Both the position numbers and the translations under genes were made by a program. The notes below the pieces were generated by a model that was not told where the DNA came from, searched no databases, and worked only from the letters and a program-made list of their open reading frames with translations. Positions 52,631 to 60,605 of a stretch of 64,000 bases of DNA are shown here, piece by piece. This stretch comes from JAILEN01 sp036723975 (GTDB lineage Bacteria > Bacillota > Clostridia > Lachnospirales > Lachnospiraceae): assembly GCA_036723975.1 (NCBI GenBank), contig DAIMGJ010000002.1, positions 124,001 through 188,000 on the forward strand, written 5' to 3'. The first letter of the stretch is position 1, and every line of letters starts with the position of its first letter.

Positions 52631-53713
52631 CTAACGTTCCGTACAACTGATACATGGGTCAATGGTAAGTACCAAAAGACCAACATCAGAAAGTTCTGTA
52701 TTCTTAAGCATCTCACAAAGTCCTGCAATATTTGCAAAGGTAGGTGTACGAACACGCATGCGCTCCAAGAACGGAGTGCCGTTTGCTTTTGCATAGTAGA
52801 ATGCTTCGCCTCGCGGCTGCTCCAAACGGACGAATGCTTCTCCATTCGGATTTCCCTTAACCGGTGTAACCAAATCCTTTTCGGAAGGAAGCTTGGCAAT
52901 CGCCTGTCTGATAATATCGATTGACTGGAAAATCTCCATCATACGAACATAACATCTCGCATAGGAATCTCCGTCTTCGGATGTAATCGGTTCAAAATCA
53001 ATCTGCGGATATGCCGCATAACCAAGCTTTCTCATATCTGCTTTTATACCGCTTGCTCTCGCAAAAGGTCCCACGGACCCAAGAGCATTAATCTGCTCTT
53101 TTGTAAGAACACCTACACCCTTTAAACGGGACAGTACACTGTAGTCCTCAAAGAATGTTTTTTTAATCACCTTTAGTTCTTCTTCGATTTCATCTAAGGC
53201 GGTTAAAATGGTTTTGGCATGTTCGTCGGTTAAGTCCTTTAACACGCCGCCCACTGTATTAATGGAAAAAATAACACGTCCGCCGGTTACCATTTCCAAA
53301 ACATCAAGAATCTTTTCGCGGATTCTCCAGCACTGGTAAAACAGGTTTTCAAAACCGAATCCGTCTGCAAGCAGTCCCAACCAGAGAAGATGAGAATGGA
53401 TACGGCTCATTTCAAATAAAATGGTACGTATAAACTTTGCACGGTCCGGAATCTCCACATCAAAAATCTTTTCAATCGTTTCACAATATCCCATTCCGTG
53501 ACCAAAACTGCAGATACCGCAGGTACGCTCGATAACGTAGGTCATCTGATTAAAGTCACGCTTATCAACCAAAGACTCCAAACCTCTGTGAATAAATCCG
53601 ATGGAAGGAATCGCCTCGATGACTCTTTCATCTTCAATCACCAAATCCAAATGAATCGGTTCCGGAAGCACCGGGTGCTGCGGTCCATATGGAATCACAC
53701 TTCTTTTTCCCAT
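52631..53713 (-). CDS. echE: Ech hydrogenase large subunit EchE ([NiFe] active site)
   Basis: The 360-residue protein is the NuoD/HycE homologue. The two Ni-Fe ligand pairs are both present: RTCGICSFGHG (about 63-73) and DPCISCTER at the very end. No residues follow that would need proteolytic removal, as in other EchE/CooH-type subunits. This is consistent with the absence of a maturation-protease gene. It catalyses proton reduction or H2 oxidation. The start directly follows the echD stop (TAAATG), with GGAGG upstream. Confidence 0.96.
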   Translation of the reverse strand: MGKRSVIPYGPQHPVLPEPIHLDLVIEDERVIEAIPSIGFIHRGLESLVDKRDFNQMTYVIERTCGICSFGHGMGYCETIEKIFDVEIPDRAKFIRTILFEMSRIHSHLLWLGLLADGFGFENLFYQCWRIREKILDVLEMVTGGRVIFSINTVGGVLKDLTDEHAKTILTALDEIEEELKVIKKTFFEDYSVLSRLKGVGVLTKEQINALGSVGPFARASGIKADMRKLGYAAYPQIDFEPITSEDGDSYARCYVRMMEIFQSIDIIRQAIAKLPSEKDLVTPVKGNPNGEAFVRLEQPRGEAFYYAKANGTPFLERMRVRTPTFANIAGLCEMLKNTELSDVGLLVLTIDPCISCTER

Positions 53714-54088
53714 TTATGCTTCCTCCTTCTTTGGTCCCAACGGGGTTTCTACATTAATGCGATACAGCTTGTTCTGAAGGTCAGTGGAAATCAACTGAAT
53801 CTTGACACCAAAAAGCTCCTTCATTTCATTTTCATAAAAGACTGCCGCAGGAATAATCTCTGTGATGGACATCACCGTTTCATCCGGATCTATCACAACA
53901 CGAAGCGTATGCAGCTGCAATGTATCATAATCGGAAAAAGAATAAGACAGTTCAAACTTTTTCTCTACATATGCCGCATGTGCCTGAGAAAAGCGATAGC
54001 CCTTCTTTTTTAATTCCATGGCACGATCCAGTAAAATGTTTTTATCAATGACTTCCAAAATGTCATTGGTGGAGATTACATCACTCAT
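53714..54088 (-). CDS. echD: Ech hydrogenase subunit EchD (NuoC-like)
   Basis: A 124-residue NuoC-type protein, with LSYSFSDYDTLQLHTLRVVI, ITEIIPAAVFYENEMKELFG and GVKIQLI, the usual landmarks. It helps assemble the peripheral arm. The start overlaps the end of echC. Confidence 0.9.
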   Translation of the reverse strand: MSDVISTNDILEVIDKNILLDRAMELKKKGYRFSQAHAAYVEKKFELSYSFSDYDTLQLHTLRVVIDPDETVMSITEIIPAAVFYENEMKELFGVKIQLISTDLQNKLYRINVETPLGPKKEEA

Positions 54089-54543
54089 TTGGACACCTCC
54101 CCTTTGTTTTTCTTCAATTCCTGATGCTCATCCAAGCGTTTCTGGAAGATTTCGATTCCCTGTGCAATACCATCGATAATCGCCTGGGGTCTTGCTGCAC
54201 ATCCCGGAACATAAACGTCTACCGGAATCACTGTATCCACACCACCCTGGATGTTATAGCAATCTTTAAACACGCCACCGGTGCAAGCACAAACGCCGAC
54301 TGCCACAACTACCTTCGGACGTGGCATCTGATCGTATAACTGCTTTACGGTTGCAGCGTTTTGTGAATTGATACCGCCGGTAATCAAAAAAATATCCGCC
54401 TGCATCGGGTCGCCGGTATTGATAATACCAAGACGCTCCGCGTCGTATACCGGAGTCAGACAAGCCAACACTTCGATATCACATCCGTTACATGAAGATC
54501 CGTCATAGTGAAGGACCCATGGGGACTTTTTAATATTTGCCAT
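54085..54543 (-). CDS. echC: Ech hydrogenase small subunit EchC (NuoB-like)
   Basis: The 152-residue protein has the proximal [4Fe-4S] ligands at SSCNGCDIEVLAC, VGVCACTGGVFKDC and VPGCAARPQ. It transfers electrons between EchF and the NiFe site in EchE. The short form, without extra clusters, is typical of group 4 hydrogenases. AGGAGG precedes the ATG. Confidence 0.95.
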   Translation of the reverse strand: MANIKKSPWVLHYDGSSCNGCDIEVLACLTPVYDAERLGIINTGDPMQADIFLITGGINSQNAATVKQLYDQMPRPKVVVAVGVCACTGGVFKDCYNIQGGVDTVIPVDVYVPGCAARPQAIIDGIAQGIEIFQKRLDEHQELKKNKGEVSK

Positions 54544-54556
54544 TTTCCTTCACCTC

Positions 54557-55432
54557 CTATCGAATCACCATCAAAATAATTAAATTTACGCCGGCAGAAA
54601 ACAGAGTCACTACCCAGCTGAGTTTCAACATATCAGCCCATTTCATTCGAGCTGATGTGTTATCAATCAAAATTTCCAAAAAGTAAATAATTAAAATCGC
54701 AACAACAGCTGCAATTATGGTATTTGGATTATAGCTCTTATAGAAGAACAATCCGATGACACCCATCAGGAAAACATTTTCATACCATTCCGTAATTTGA
54801 AAAATAGCAAGGTTCTTTGAACCCATCTCTGTGGTCACACCCTTAATCAACTCCTGATGCGCGTGATGGGAAGTACTGATATCAAAAGGAGACTTTCTCA
54901 TCTTAATGGTTAAGATAAACACAAATGCAACCAGAAATCCGGGCAACTGTAAAAAGTAGCTTAAGTGTTCATTTGATACAATCTCGGAAACATTGAATGT
55001 TCCGGCAGCCAGATAAAATCCCACACAGGTCAAAAGCACCGCCGGCTCATAAGCCATCATCTGAATCAGTTCTCTTTGCGCTCCGATGGAAGAATACGGA
55101 GAAGAAGTAACCACAGATGCAAAATACAAAAATGTTGCTCCCGTAGACATTACGAAAAAGCACATCAAAATATCTGTTCCGTAATAAAACATGGTTCCCG
55201 TTAAAATCATAAGCACCATATAGGTCATCAGTAAAAATGTCTGTGCCGTCATAACGGAAATGGTCTGCTTATTTAAAAGCTTTTTCACATCATAAAACGG
55301 CTGCAGTACCGGGGGTCCCACACGACGCTGCATGCGGGCTGAAATTTTTCTGTCGACTCCCTCCAGAAAACCTCCTACAAACGGTGCCAGCAAAACATAG
55401 GCGATTGCCAGAATAATTCCCTTACTTATCAT
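54557..55432 (-). CDS. echB: Ech hydrogenase membrane subunit EchB (NuoH-like)
   Basis: About 291 residues. I chose ATG 55432, which overlaps the echA stop (ATGA) and has AGGAGGT eight bases upstream. The longer frame from 55459 runs through echA. It has eight membrane helices, with the NuoH signature GVDRKISARMQRRVGPPVLQ (about 30-50) and FKMRKSPFDIS-type loop (KMRKSPFDISTSHHAHQE). It anchors the peripheral arm and takes part in ion movement. Confidence 0.94.
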   Translation of the reverse strand: MISKGIILAIAYVLLAPFVGGFLEGVDRKISARMQRRVGPPVLQPFYDVKKLLNKQTISVMTAQTFLLMTYMVLMILTGTMFYYGTDILMCFFVMSTGATFLYFASVVTSSPYSSIGAQRELIQMMAYEPAVLLTCVGFYLAAGTFNVSEIVSNEHLSYFLQLPGFLVAFVFILTIKMRKSPFDISTSHHAHQELIKGVTTEMGSKNLAIFQITEWYENVFLMGVIGLFFYKSYNPNTIIAAVVAILIIYFLEILIDNTSARMKWADMLKLSWVVTLFSAGVNLIILMVIR

Positions 55433-57351
55433 GCCAATACACCTCCTATAATCATACACATCATAATCACGATTACGGCAAGTGAGAAAATCTGTGACGG
55501 AATCATAAGCTTTCTCTGACCGATAACTTTATGGAAGTAGAAGTTGGAAAGCCAAAGGGTTTTTTCCTCACCCATGGAGTCCGTAAACTTCCGGTTGTCA
55601 CCGGTATTTACACCGTTCATGTATGAAAGTTTTGTATTTACTTTAATGTTTTTACTGTAGAGGTATGAGATACCCGGTACAGCAAAGACGATTACGATAA
55701 TAATTACAAGCATGTACAAAATCGCATCGGTAAGTACGTTCTCTCCCGAGCCAAACATTTCATTAATCAGCGGAACAACGTAAATCTTTGATAAAAGCGG
55801 GAAGAGCACACAAAGTGCAACCATAAGCACTGCGTGGATTCCCAGAGAAATCAGCTCGTTTTTCTTTGTAATGTCCTTAAAGGTCTTTTCCTTTAAGTGG
55901 CTGGCAGAAATAATCTTGCCCATCCACTTGGTCCAATAGAAGGAAGTTGTTGCGGAACCGAAGCAGATGAAGATAACCAGAATAATATTTCCCTCATCTA
56001 CAGATGCCTTAAGGGCTGCCCACTTGGAAATAAGCATACCAAACGGAGCCAAGAACATTCCTGCAATACCGATAAACATAAAAATCGCAAGTCTCGGAAG
56101 AATGTATAGCAAACCATGCATATCCTCAATGTCTCTGGAGTGAAGTGCATTTTCGGTAGCACCCACATCCTGGAACAGCAAGGATTTTGAAATCGCATGG
56201 AAAAGCATCAAAAATACACCGGCCCAGATGGTTTCTTCTGTACCGACGCCGGCACAGGCAACCATAAGTCCAAGGTTTGAAATCGTTGAAAACGCAAGTA
56301 CTTTTTTTCCATCACTCTGGGCGATTGCCATGATGGAAGTTACAAGGAAGGTAAAGCCTCCCACAAGCGCAATCATGCTACCGGTTGTCGTTCCGCGCAT
56401 TGCAGGTGACAAACGGAATAAAACATAAATACCTGCCTTAACCATTGTCGCAGAGTGCAACAATGCGGAAGACGGCGTCGGAGCAACCATGGCACCAATC
56501 AGCCATGTACTAAACGGAAGCTGAGCCGCTTTGGTAAGTGCAGCAAATGCAATAAGTGCTACCGGAATAACCGCTAAAGTTTTTCCCGCAACGCCCATAT
56601 CCACAAGCGCACTCATGGTAACTTCTCCGGATGTAAGTCCAAGATAAACAATACCAATTGCAAGGGCACATCCGCCGAGCAGGTTCATCCACAAAGCCCG
56701 GAAACAATTTGTAATCGCAATCGGTTCTTTTGTATAACCAATCAAAAGGAAAGAACAGATACTGGTAAGTTCCCAGAAAAAGTCTATCCAAAGTAAATTC
56801 TCGGAAAGAACAAATCCGTACATTGCGCCAAGGAATAAGAATAAAAGCGCAAAGAAATAATATCTTCTGTCCGGAATATCGGTATGGTGATGATGATATC
56901 CGTGCATATAACCTACGGCATAAACAATAATAAGGCCGCCGATAACACCAACAATCAGGCACATCAACATAGAAAGATGATCCACACGAATGTGGCCGGC
57001 GCCCTCATTTAACGATACACCGGAGAGTTCAAACCAGGTAAGCAAAAGGGTCGGAAGAATCGACAACAAACTCACCCAGTATTTCTTATATTTGAATGAA
57101 AGAATGGTGACCAAAAGCATCAACACCCACTCTGCACCCAAAATTACATGGTCCACAAGTGCCGTTTCCCGGTACACCAAAATTTCTTTGAATCCTCCCA
57201 TGCCCCAAGTGGCAAACAACACACCGGTTGCAATCATAATGATGACTGCTGAGATATATGCAATTGCGTTTCGAACTTTATTCACGCGGGTTACATACAT
57301 CAGGAGTGAGACCACGAATGGGAAGATAATTAAAAATGGTATTACTTGCAT
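55429..57351 (-). CDS. echA: Ech hydrogenase membrane subunit EchA (NuoL/Mrp-antiporter-like)
   Basis: The 640-residue protein has about sixteen membrane helices. Antiporter-family landmarks are HIRVDHLSMLMCLIVGVIGG near the front, FFWELTSICSFLLIGY with a conserved Glu, LTKAAQLPFSTWLIGAMVAP with the conserved Lys, and HSATMVKAGIYVLFRLSP. It is the ion-pumping subunit of the complex. It is the first gene of the operon, with GGAGGAG before ATG 57351, and follows a Rex-like operator. Confidence 0.95.
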   Translation of the reverse strand: MQVIPFLIIFPFVVSLLMYVTRVNKVRNAIAYISAVIIMIATGVLFATWGMGGFKEILVYRETALVDHVILGAEWVLMLLVTILSFKYKKYWVSLLSILPTLLLTWFELSGVSLNEGAGHIRVDHLSMLMCLIVGVIGGLIIVYAVGYMHGYHHHHTDIPDRRYYFFALLFLFLGAMYGFVLSENLLWIDFFWELTSICSFLLIGYTKEPIAITNCFRALWMNLLGGCALAIGIVYLGLTSGEVTMSALVDMGVAGKTLAVIPVALIAFAALTKAAQLPFSTWLIGAMVAPTPSSALLHSATMVKAGIYVLFRLSPAMRGTTTGSMIALVGGFTFLVTSIMAIAQSDGKKVLAFSTISNLGLMVACAGVGTEETIWAGVFLMLFHAISKSLLFQDVGATENALHSRDIEDMHGLLYILPRLAIFMFIGIAGMFLAPFGMLISKWAALKASVDEGNIILVIFICFGSATTSFYWTKWMGKIISASHLKEKTFKDITKKNELISLGIHAVLMVALCVLFPLLSKIYVVPLINEMFGSGENVLTDAILYMLVIIIVIVFAVPGISYLYSKNIKVNTKLSYMNGVNTGDNRKFTDSMGEEKTLWLSNFYFHKVIGQRKLMIPSQIFSLAVIVIMMCMIIGGVLA

Positions 57352-57372
57352 AATTACTCCTCCATTTCACTT

Positions 57373-57405
57373 TTGTGAAAAATATCACAATCAAAGGTTA
57401 TTATA
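57373..57405 (-). promoter_or_regulatory. ech operon promoter with Rex-like operator
   Basis: TATAAT (57400-57405 on minus) lies about 48 bases upstream of echA. The palindrome TTGTGA, six bases, TCACAA (57373-57390) overlaps the expected transcription start. Its half-sites fit the NADH-sensing repressor Rex (TTGTGAA-type operators); the same palindrome could also suit a CRP/FNR-type protein. No clear -35 was found. A Rex site would tie hydrogenase synthesis to cellular NADH. Confidence 0.6.
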
Positions 57406-57548
57406 CACCTCAAACTGCTAAAATAAAAGAAATAATTATGCCCCACCAGGGGATAATTTCCGGTCTATACAACTATGTATAAATTCCCGGCAAAAGTAGG
57501 GCGATTATTTAATTTGTTATTTATGTGGGTTTGCCTTAGAATAAATGT

Positions 57549-57893
57549 ATGCATGAATTAAGCTATATTTCAAAAATCCTTCGACTGGCACTGGAGTCTG
57601 TGAGGGAGAATAAAATTGAAAATGTAAAAACGGTGGAGATTGAAGTGGGGGAAATGACAGGTGCATTGCCCGAACTTTTAGAAAAAGCGTACTCGGAATC
57701 CATTCCGAATACGCCTCTTAAAGATTCTGCATTGGTTATTAAAAATGTTCCCGTTACCGCTGTCTGCGATGCCTGCGGCCACGAGTACCATCCGTCAAAG
57801 GAAAACGACTATCGCTGCCCGACATGTAACTCCGTAAAAAGTCATATCACTGCGGGTAGAGAGGTCTCTTTAGTTTCAATAATTGAACGCTAA
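57549..57893 (+). CDS. hypA: Hydrogenase nickel-insertion protein HypA
   Basis: The 114-residue protein starts MHELSYI, with the His2 nickel ligand and Glu3. The zinc site is CDACGHEYHP and CPTCNSVKSH. It delivers nickel to EchE, usually with the GTPase HypB, which is not in this window. It diverges from echA across a 197-base gap. There is no recognisable ribosome binding site in front of the ATG. Confidence 0.94.
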   Translation: MHELSYISKILRLALESVRENKIENVKTVEIEVGEMTGALPELLEKAYSESIPNTPLKDSALVIKNVPVTAVCDACGHEYHPSKENDYRCPTCNSVKSHITAGREVSLVSIIER

Positions 57894-57919
57894 AAATGTA
57901 TTCGCCGTTTTTATTATCT

Positions 57920-58678
57920 CTATTCCAGAACTTCTTCTGCTCCCACAATCTGGGCAGAAGAATAATTTCCATCTGCGTCCTTCACCACCAAGAACGTAAT
58001 CTTATACTGTCTTGCACTCGGTTCGTAGGCCGCAGCCTTTGTACTCATGGCAGAAAACAGATTGGTATAAATCTGCTGTGCCAATACATCATGAACCCCT
58101 TCAGAACCGAAAGCATCGTTATGATTCATCAAGGCTTCCTGATTTGCCATAGCATAATCCAGCATGGAGTGAGTGGCATAAGACATCTCCGGCGAAAAAT
58201 CAATGGCGTTTAGAGAACCGCAACCTGTAATGGTAACCGGAAGAGTTACCACAAAGCCTTCTTCGGTTTTTTTCTCAACTTCCAAAGCGGACATATCATA
58301 GGTCACATCTGTTACTACCTTTGACTTAAAAGTCTCCAATAAAGAAGAAAGATATGCTTTGCTTTCATCGGACAAGTTGTCTTCCGTAATGCCGAGGCCT
58401 TCCAAAAGGGTCTTTTTAAACACCTCCGTGTTTAAGGAATCCAATACCAATTGATTGGCGCCTTCCTTGCTGCAATGCTTTTTCGCAAGTTTGATATTTC
58501 CGGTCTTTATTACTTCGGAAAAATCCGCCAAGGTACTTTCTGTCGCCTTGGTTACACTAGCCAAATCCTCTTCCTCGTCATGCTCATGGAGCGCATAAAA
58601 AACCGCTCCAATGGCTGCTATAAGGATGATTGCAATTAAAATTGTAATAATCGGTTTATGTCGTTCGAAAAAACTCAT
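57920..58678 (-). CDS. Single-pass membrane protein with extracellular domain, unknown
   Basis: The 252-residue protein has an N-terminal membrane helix (about 10-29), then a soluble domain. Motifs seen are NIKLAKKHCSKEGANQLVLD, VTYDMSALEVEKKTEEGFVV and VLAQQIYTNLFSAMSTKAAA, a layout of lipoprotein-like or NTF2-like extracellular domains. It converges on hypA and lies nine bases after the end of the acyltransferase gene, so it may be its accessory. I do not recognise the family. Confidence 0.72.
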   Translation of the reverse strand: MSFFERHKPIITILIAIILIAAIGAVFYALHEHDEEEDLASVTKATESTLADFSEVIKTGNIKLAKKHCSKEGANQLVLDSLNTEVFKKTLLEGLGITEDNLSDESKAYLSSLLETFKSKVVTDVTYDMSALEVEKKTEEGFVVTLPVTITGCGSLNAIDFSPEMSYATHSMLDYAMANQEALMNHNDAFGSEGVHDVLAQQIYTNLFSAMSTKAAAYEPSARQYKITFLVVKDADGNYSSAQIVGAEEVLE

Positions 58679-58686
58679 TTTACTCC

Positions 58687-60579
58687 TTAGTTTTCAATTG
58701 CTGTCTTAATCATTTCCGCGTATGCAACCCGACCCTCCGGGGTCAAATGGATGCCATCACTGTAAAAGTATTCCGGATGTCCTTCGGAATAATCCACCCA
58801 ACTGATTAGATTTACGTTGGCATTTGTATCCACGATTTCCTGAATATTGATATTTACATCATTTGCCCAGGAAACACCCTTGCAATTAATCCAGTATATG
58901 GTACGATCCGGGCCGATAGCGTCTACAATTGCCTGATACTTTGGCAAAGAAGACACTCCGTTTGTTCCCAAATGAACCACCACCACATTTCCCAGAATTC
59001 CATGTTCTGACAACGAGTTAATAATTTCCGGCCCCGCTTCAATCTGACGGCTTACCGCAGCGCTGACATAAGCTCCTGCCACCTGCTCCTGAATCGCACT
59101 TGTTGCTCCAAGCATAACCGAATCTCCCAAGCAGGTAACCGATACATTATTTCTTGTCTGTTCAAAAGAACTAAGTTCCGTCTGCGCTGCAAGCTGTAAG
59201 GATTCCCATTGATTGGAGGCCTCTTCCGCACCGCTGGCCATTCTGGTTTCCGAAGCAAGTCCTATAATAGACGTCTCTTTTTCCAGCATGTAGTTCATGT
59301 AAGAAAGCTGTGCCGTAAGCTCCGTTTTCATCTGCTTATCATTAATTAGCGCAAGGTTGTTGGCAGTAGATGAAAGTTCATCCTTTAGCACATCCATATC
59401 TCCGGTATCGTGTTCCTTTGAAATAACAGACTGTGCTCCGGTAATTACCAAACACAACACCAGCATGGTAACCGGTATGATGGATCTGGTTACTCTGCTT
59501 TTTCCAAAGTGAAAGGTAGACCAGAATACAAGCTTTCCGATATAGTGTACCACCATGGCAAAAAATGCAATCAGCAACACACACAACAACACATAAACCG
59601 CCGGCCACATATCGCCTCGCTTTTTCTGAACGAAATAAATTACCGGATACATCACAAGATAGATATCATAAGAAAAAATACCTATGATACGTAACGGCCA
59701 TATGTCTGCCAATTTTCCCAATCCTTTTTGATCCAGCAAAAGCATGGTCATTAAAATACCAAATGCCAAAGATACCAGCTGCATCAAATAGCGGTAATTC
59801 TCGGGAGATTCTCCGTGTACCAAGACATAAGACACCACAACCGCAACCATCATAGCAGCCGCAATCAATCGGGCCACTACCGGCGATATCTTTTCTCTCA
59901 ATCGCGCAATGGGAAGCACTCCGATAAACATTCCGAGGAATAACGAAAATGCTCGTGTATCTGTTCCGTAATACAAACGTGACGGGTCCACCTTGGGGTC
60001 ATACAAAAGAGACATCTCCACTGCAGAGAAAATCCCGAGTGCCGCCAAAGCAATCAAAAATACCCAGCGAAGTCTCTTTTGACCCTGCTTTTTCCAAGCA
60101 CTGTAAGCAAGATATGCCAGCCAATAAATAAAAGGCCACAACAAATAATACTGGATGGTAAGTCCCATATACCAAAGATGCGTAAATGGGGAAGAGTTCA
60201 GCATTCTTTCAAAATAAGAAGCGTTCTGAGAAATTTGCCACCAGTTATTGTATCCGCCCAAGATACTTAAAATCTCAGGCAGCAAACTCTTGCTGTAATT
60301 TGGCACCAACAAAAAAAGCGCAATCAAACCCAAGATAAGCATCACAAGAAGAGGCGGATATAAACGCCTTATCTTTTTCTTATAATAATCCAACGCATAA
60401 CTCAAGCTTACTTCACCATAGCTAGAATAAATCATTAAATATCCCATAATGGTGAAAAAGACTGTTACACCCAAGAAGCCTCCCGGCAGTACATTGGGGA
60501 TCATATGATAAAAAACAATTCCGAGTATGGCTATGGCACGAAGCCCATCCAAACCATACACCCTGTTTTTCTGCTTCAT
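58687..60579 (-). CDS. OatA-type acyltransferase 3 with C-terminal SGNH domain
   Basis: The 630-residue protein has an acyltransferase-3 domain (about 1-370) with YGLDGLRAIAILGIVFYHM and ten or eleven membrane helices. An extracytoplasmic part carries an SGNH hydrolase-like domain (about 455-630): CLGDSVMLGAT (catalytic Ser), VVHLGTNGVSS and DGIHLTPEGRVAYA (Asp/His). The arrangement matches peptidoglycan O-acetyltransferase OatA, which moves acetyl groups across the membrane and onto MurNAc. Modification of another surface glycan is an alternative. It lies 26 bases downstream of a second SGNH gene. Confidence 0.88.
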   Translation of the reverse strand: MKQKNRVYGLDGLRAIAILGIVFYHMIPNVLPGGFLGVTVFFTIMGYLMIYSSYGEVSLSYALDYYKKKIRRLYPPLLVMLILGLIALFLLVPNYSKSLLPEILSILGGYNNWWQISQNASYFERMLNSSPFTHLWYMGLTIQYYLLWPFIYWLAYLAYSAWKKQGQKRLRWVFLIALAALGIFSAVEMSLLYDPKVDPSRLYYGTDTRAFSLFLGMFIGVLPIARLREKISPVVARLIAAAMMVAVVVSYVLVHGESPENYRYLMQLVSLAFGILMTMLLLDQKGLGKLADIWPLRIIGIFSYDIYLVMYPVIYFVQKKRGDMWPAVYVLLCVLLIAFFAMVVHYIGKLVFWSTFHFGKSRVTRSIIPVTMLVLCLVITGAQSVISKEHDTGDMDVLKDELSSTANNLALINDKQMKTELTAQLSYMNYMLEKETSIIGLASETRMASGAEEASNQWESLQLAAQTELSSFEQTRNNVSVTCLGDSVMLGATSAIQEQVAGAYVSAAVSRQIEAGPEIINSLSEHGILGNVVVVHLGTNGVSSLPKYQAIVDAIGPDRTIYWINCKGVSWANDVNINIQEIVDTNANVNLISWVDYSEGHPEYFYSDGIHLTPEGRVAYAEMIKTAIEN

Positions 60580-60605
60580 CCTTACTTCCTAACTATTAAT
60601 TCTTC

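Noticed and set aside
57500..57548. Leaderless hypA transcript
   Set aside because: The ATG has no ribosome site, but no convincing -10 box at the right distance was found, so this remains unsupported.
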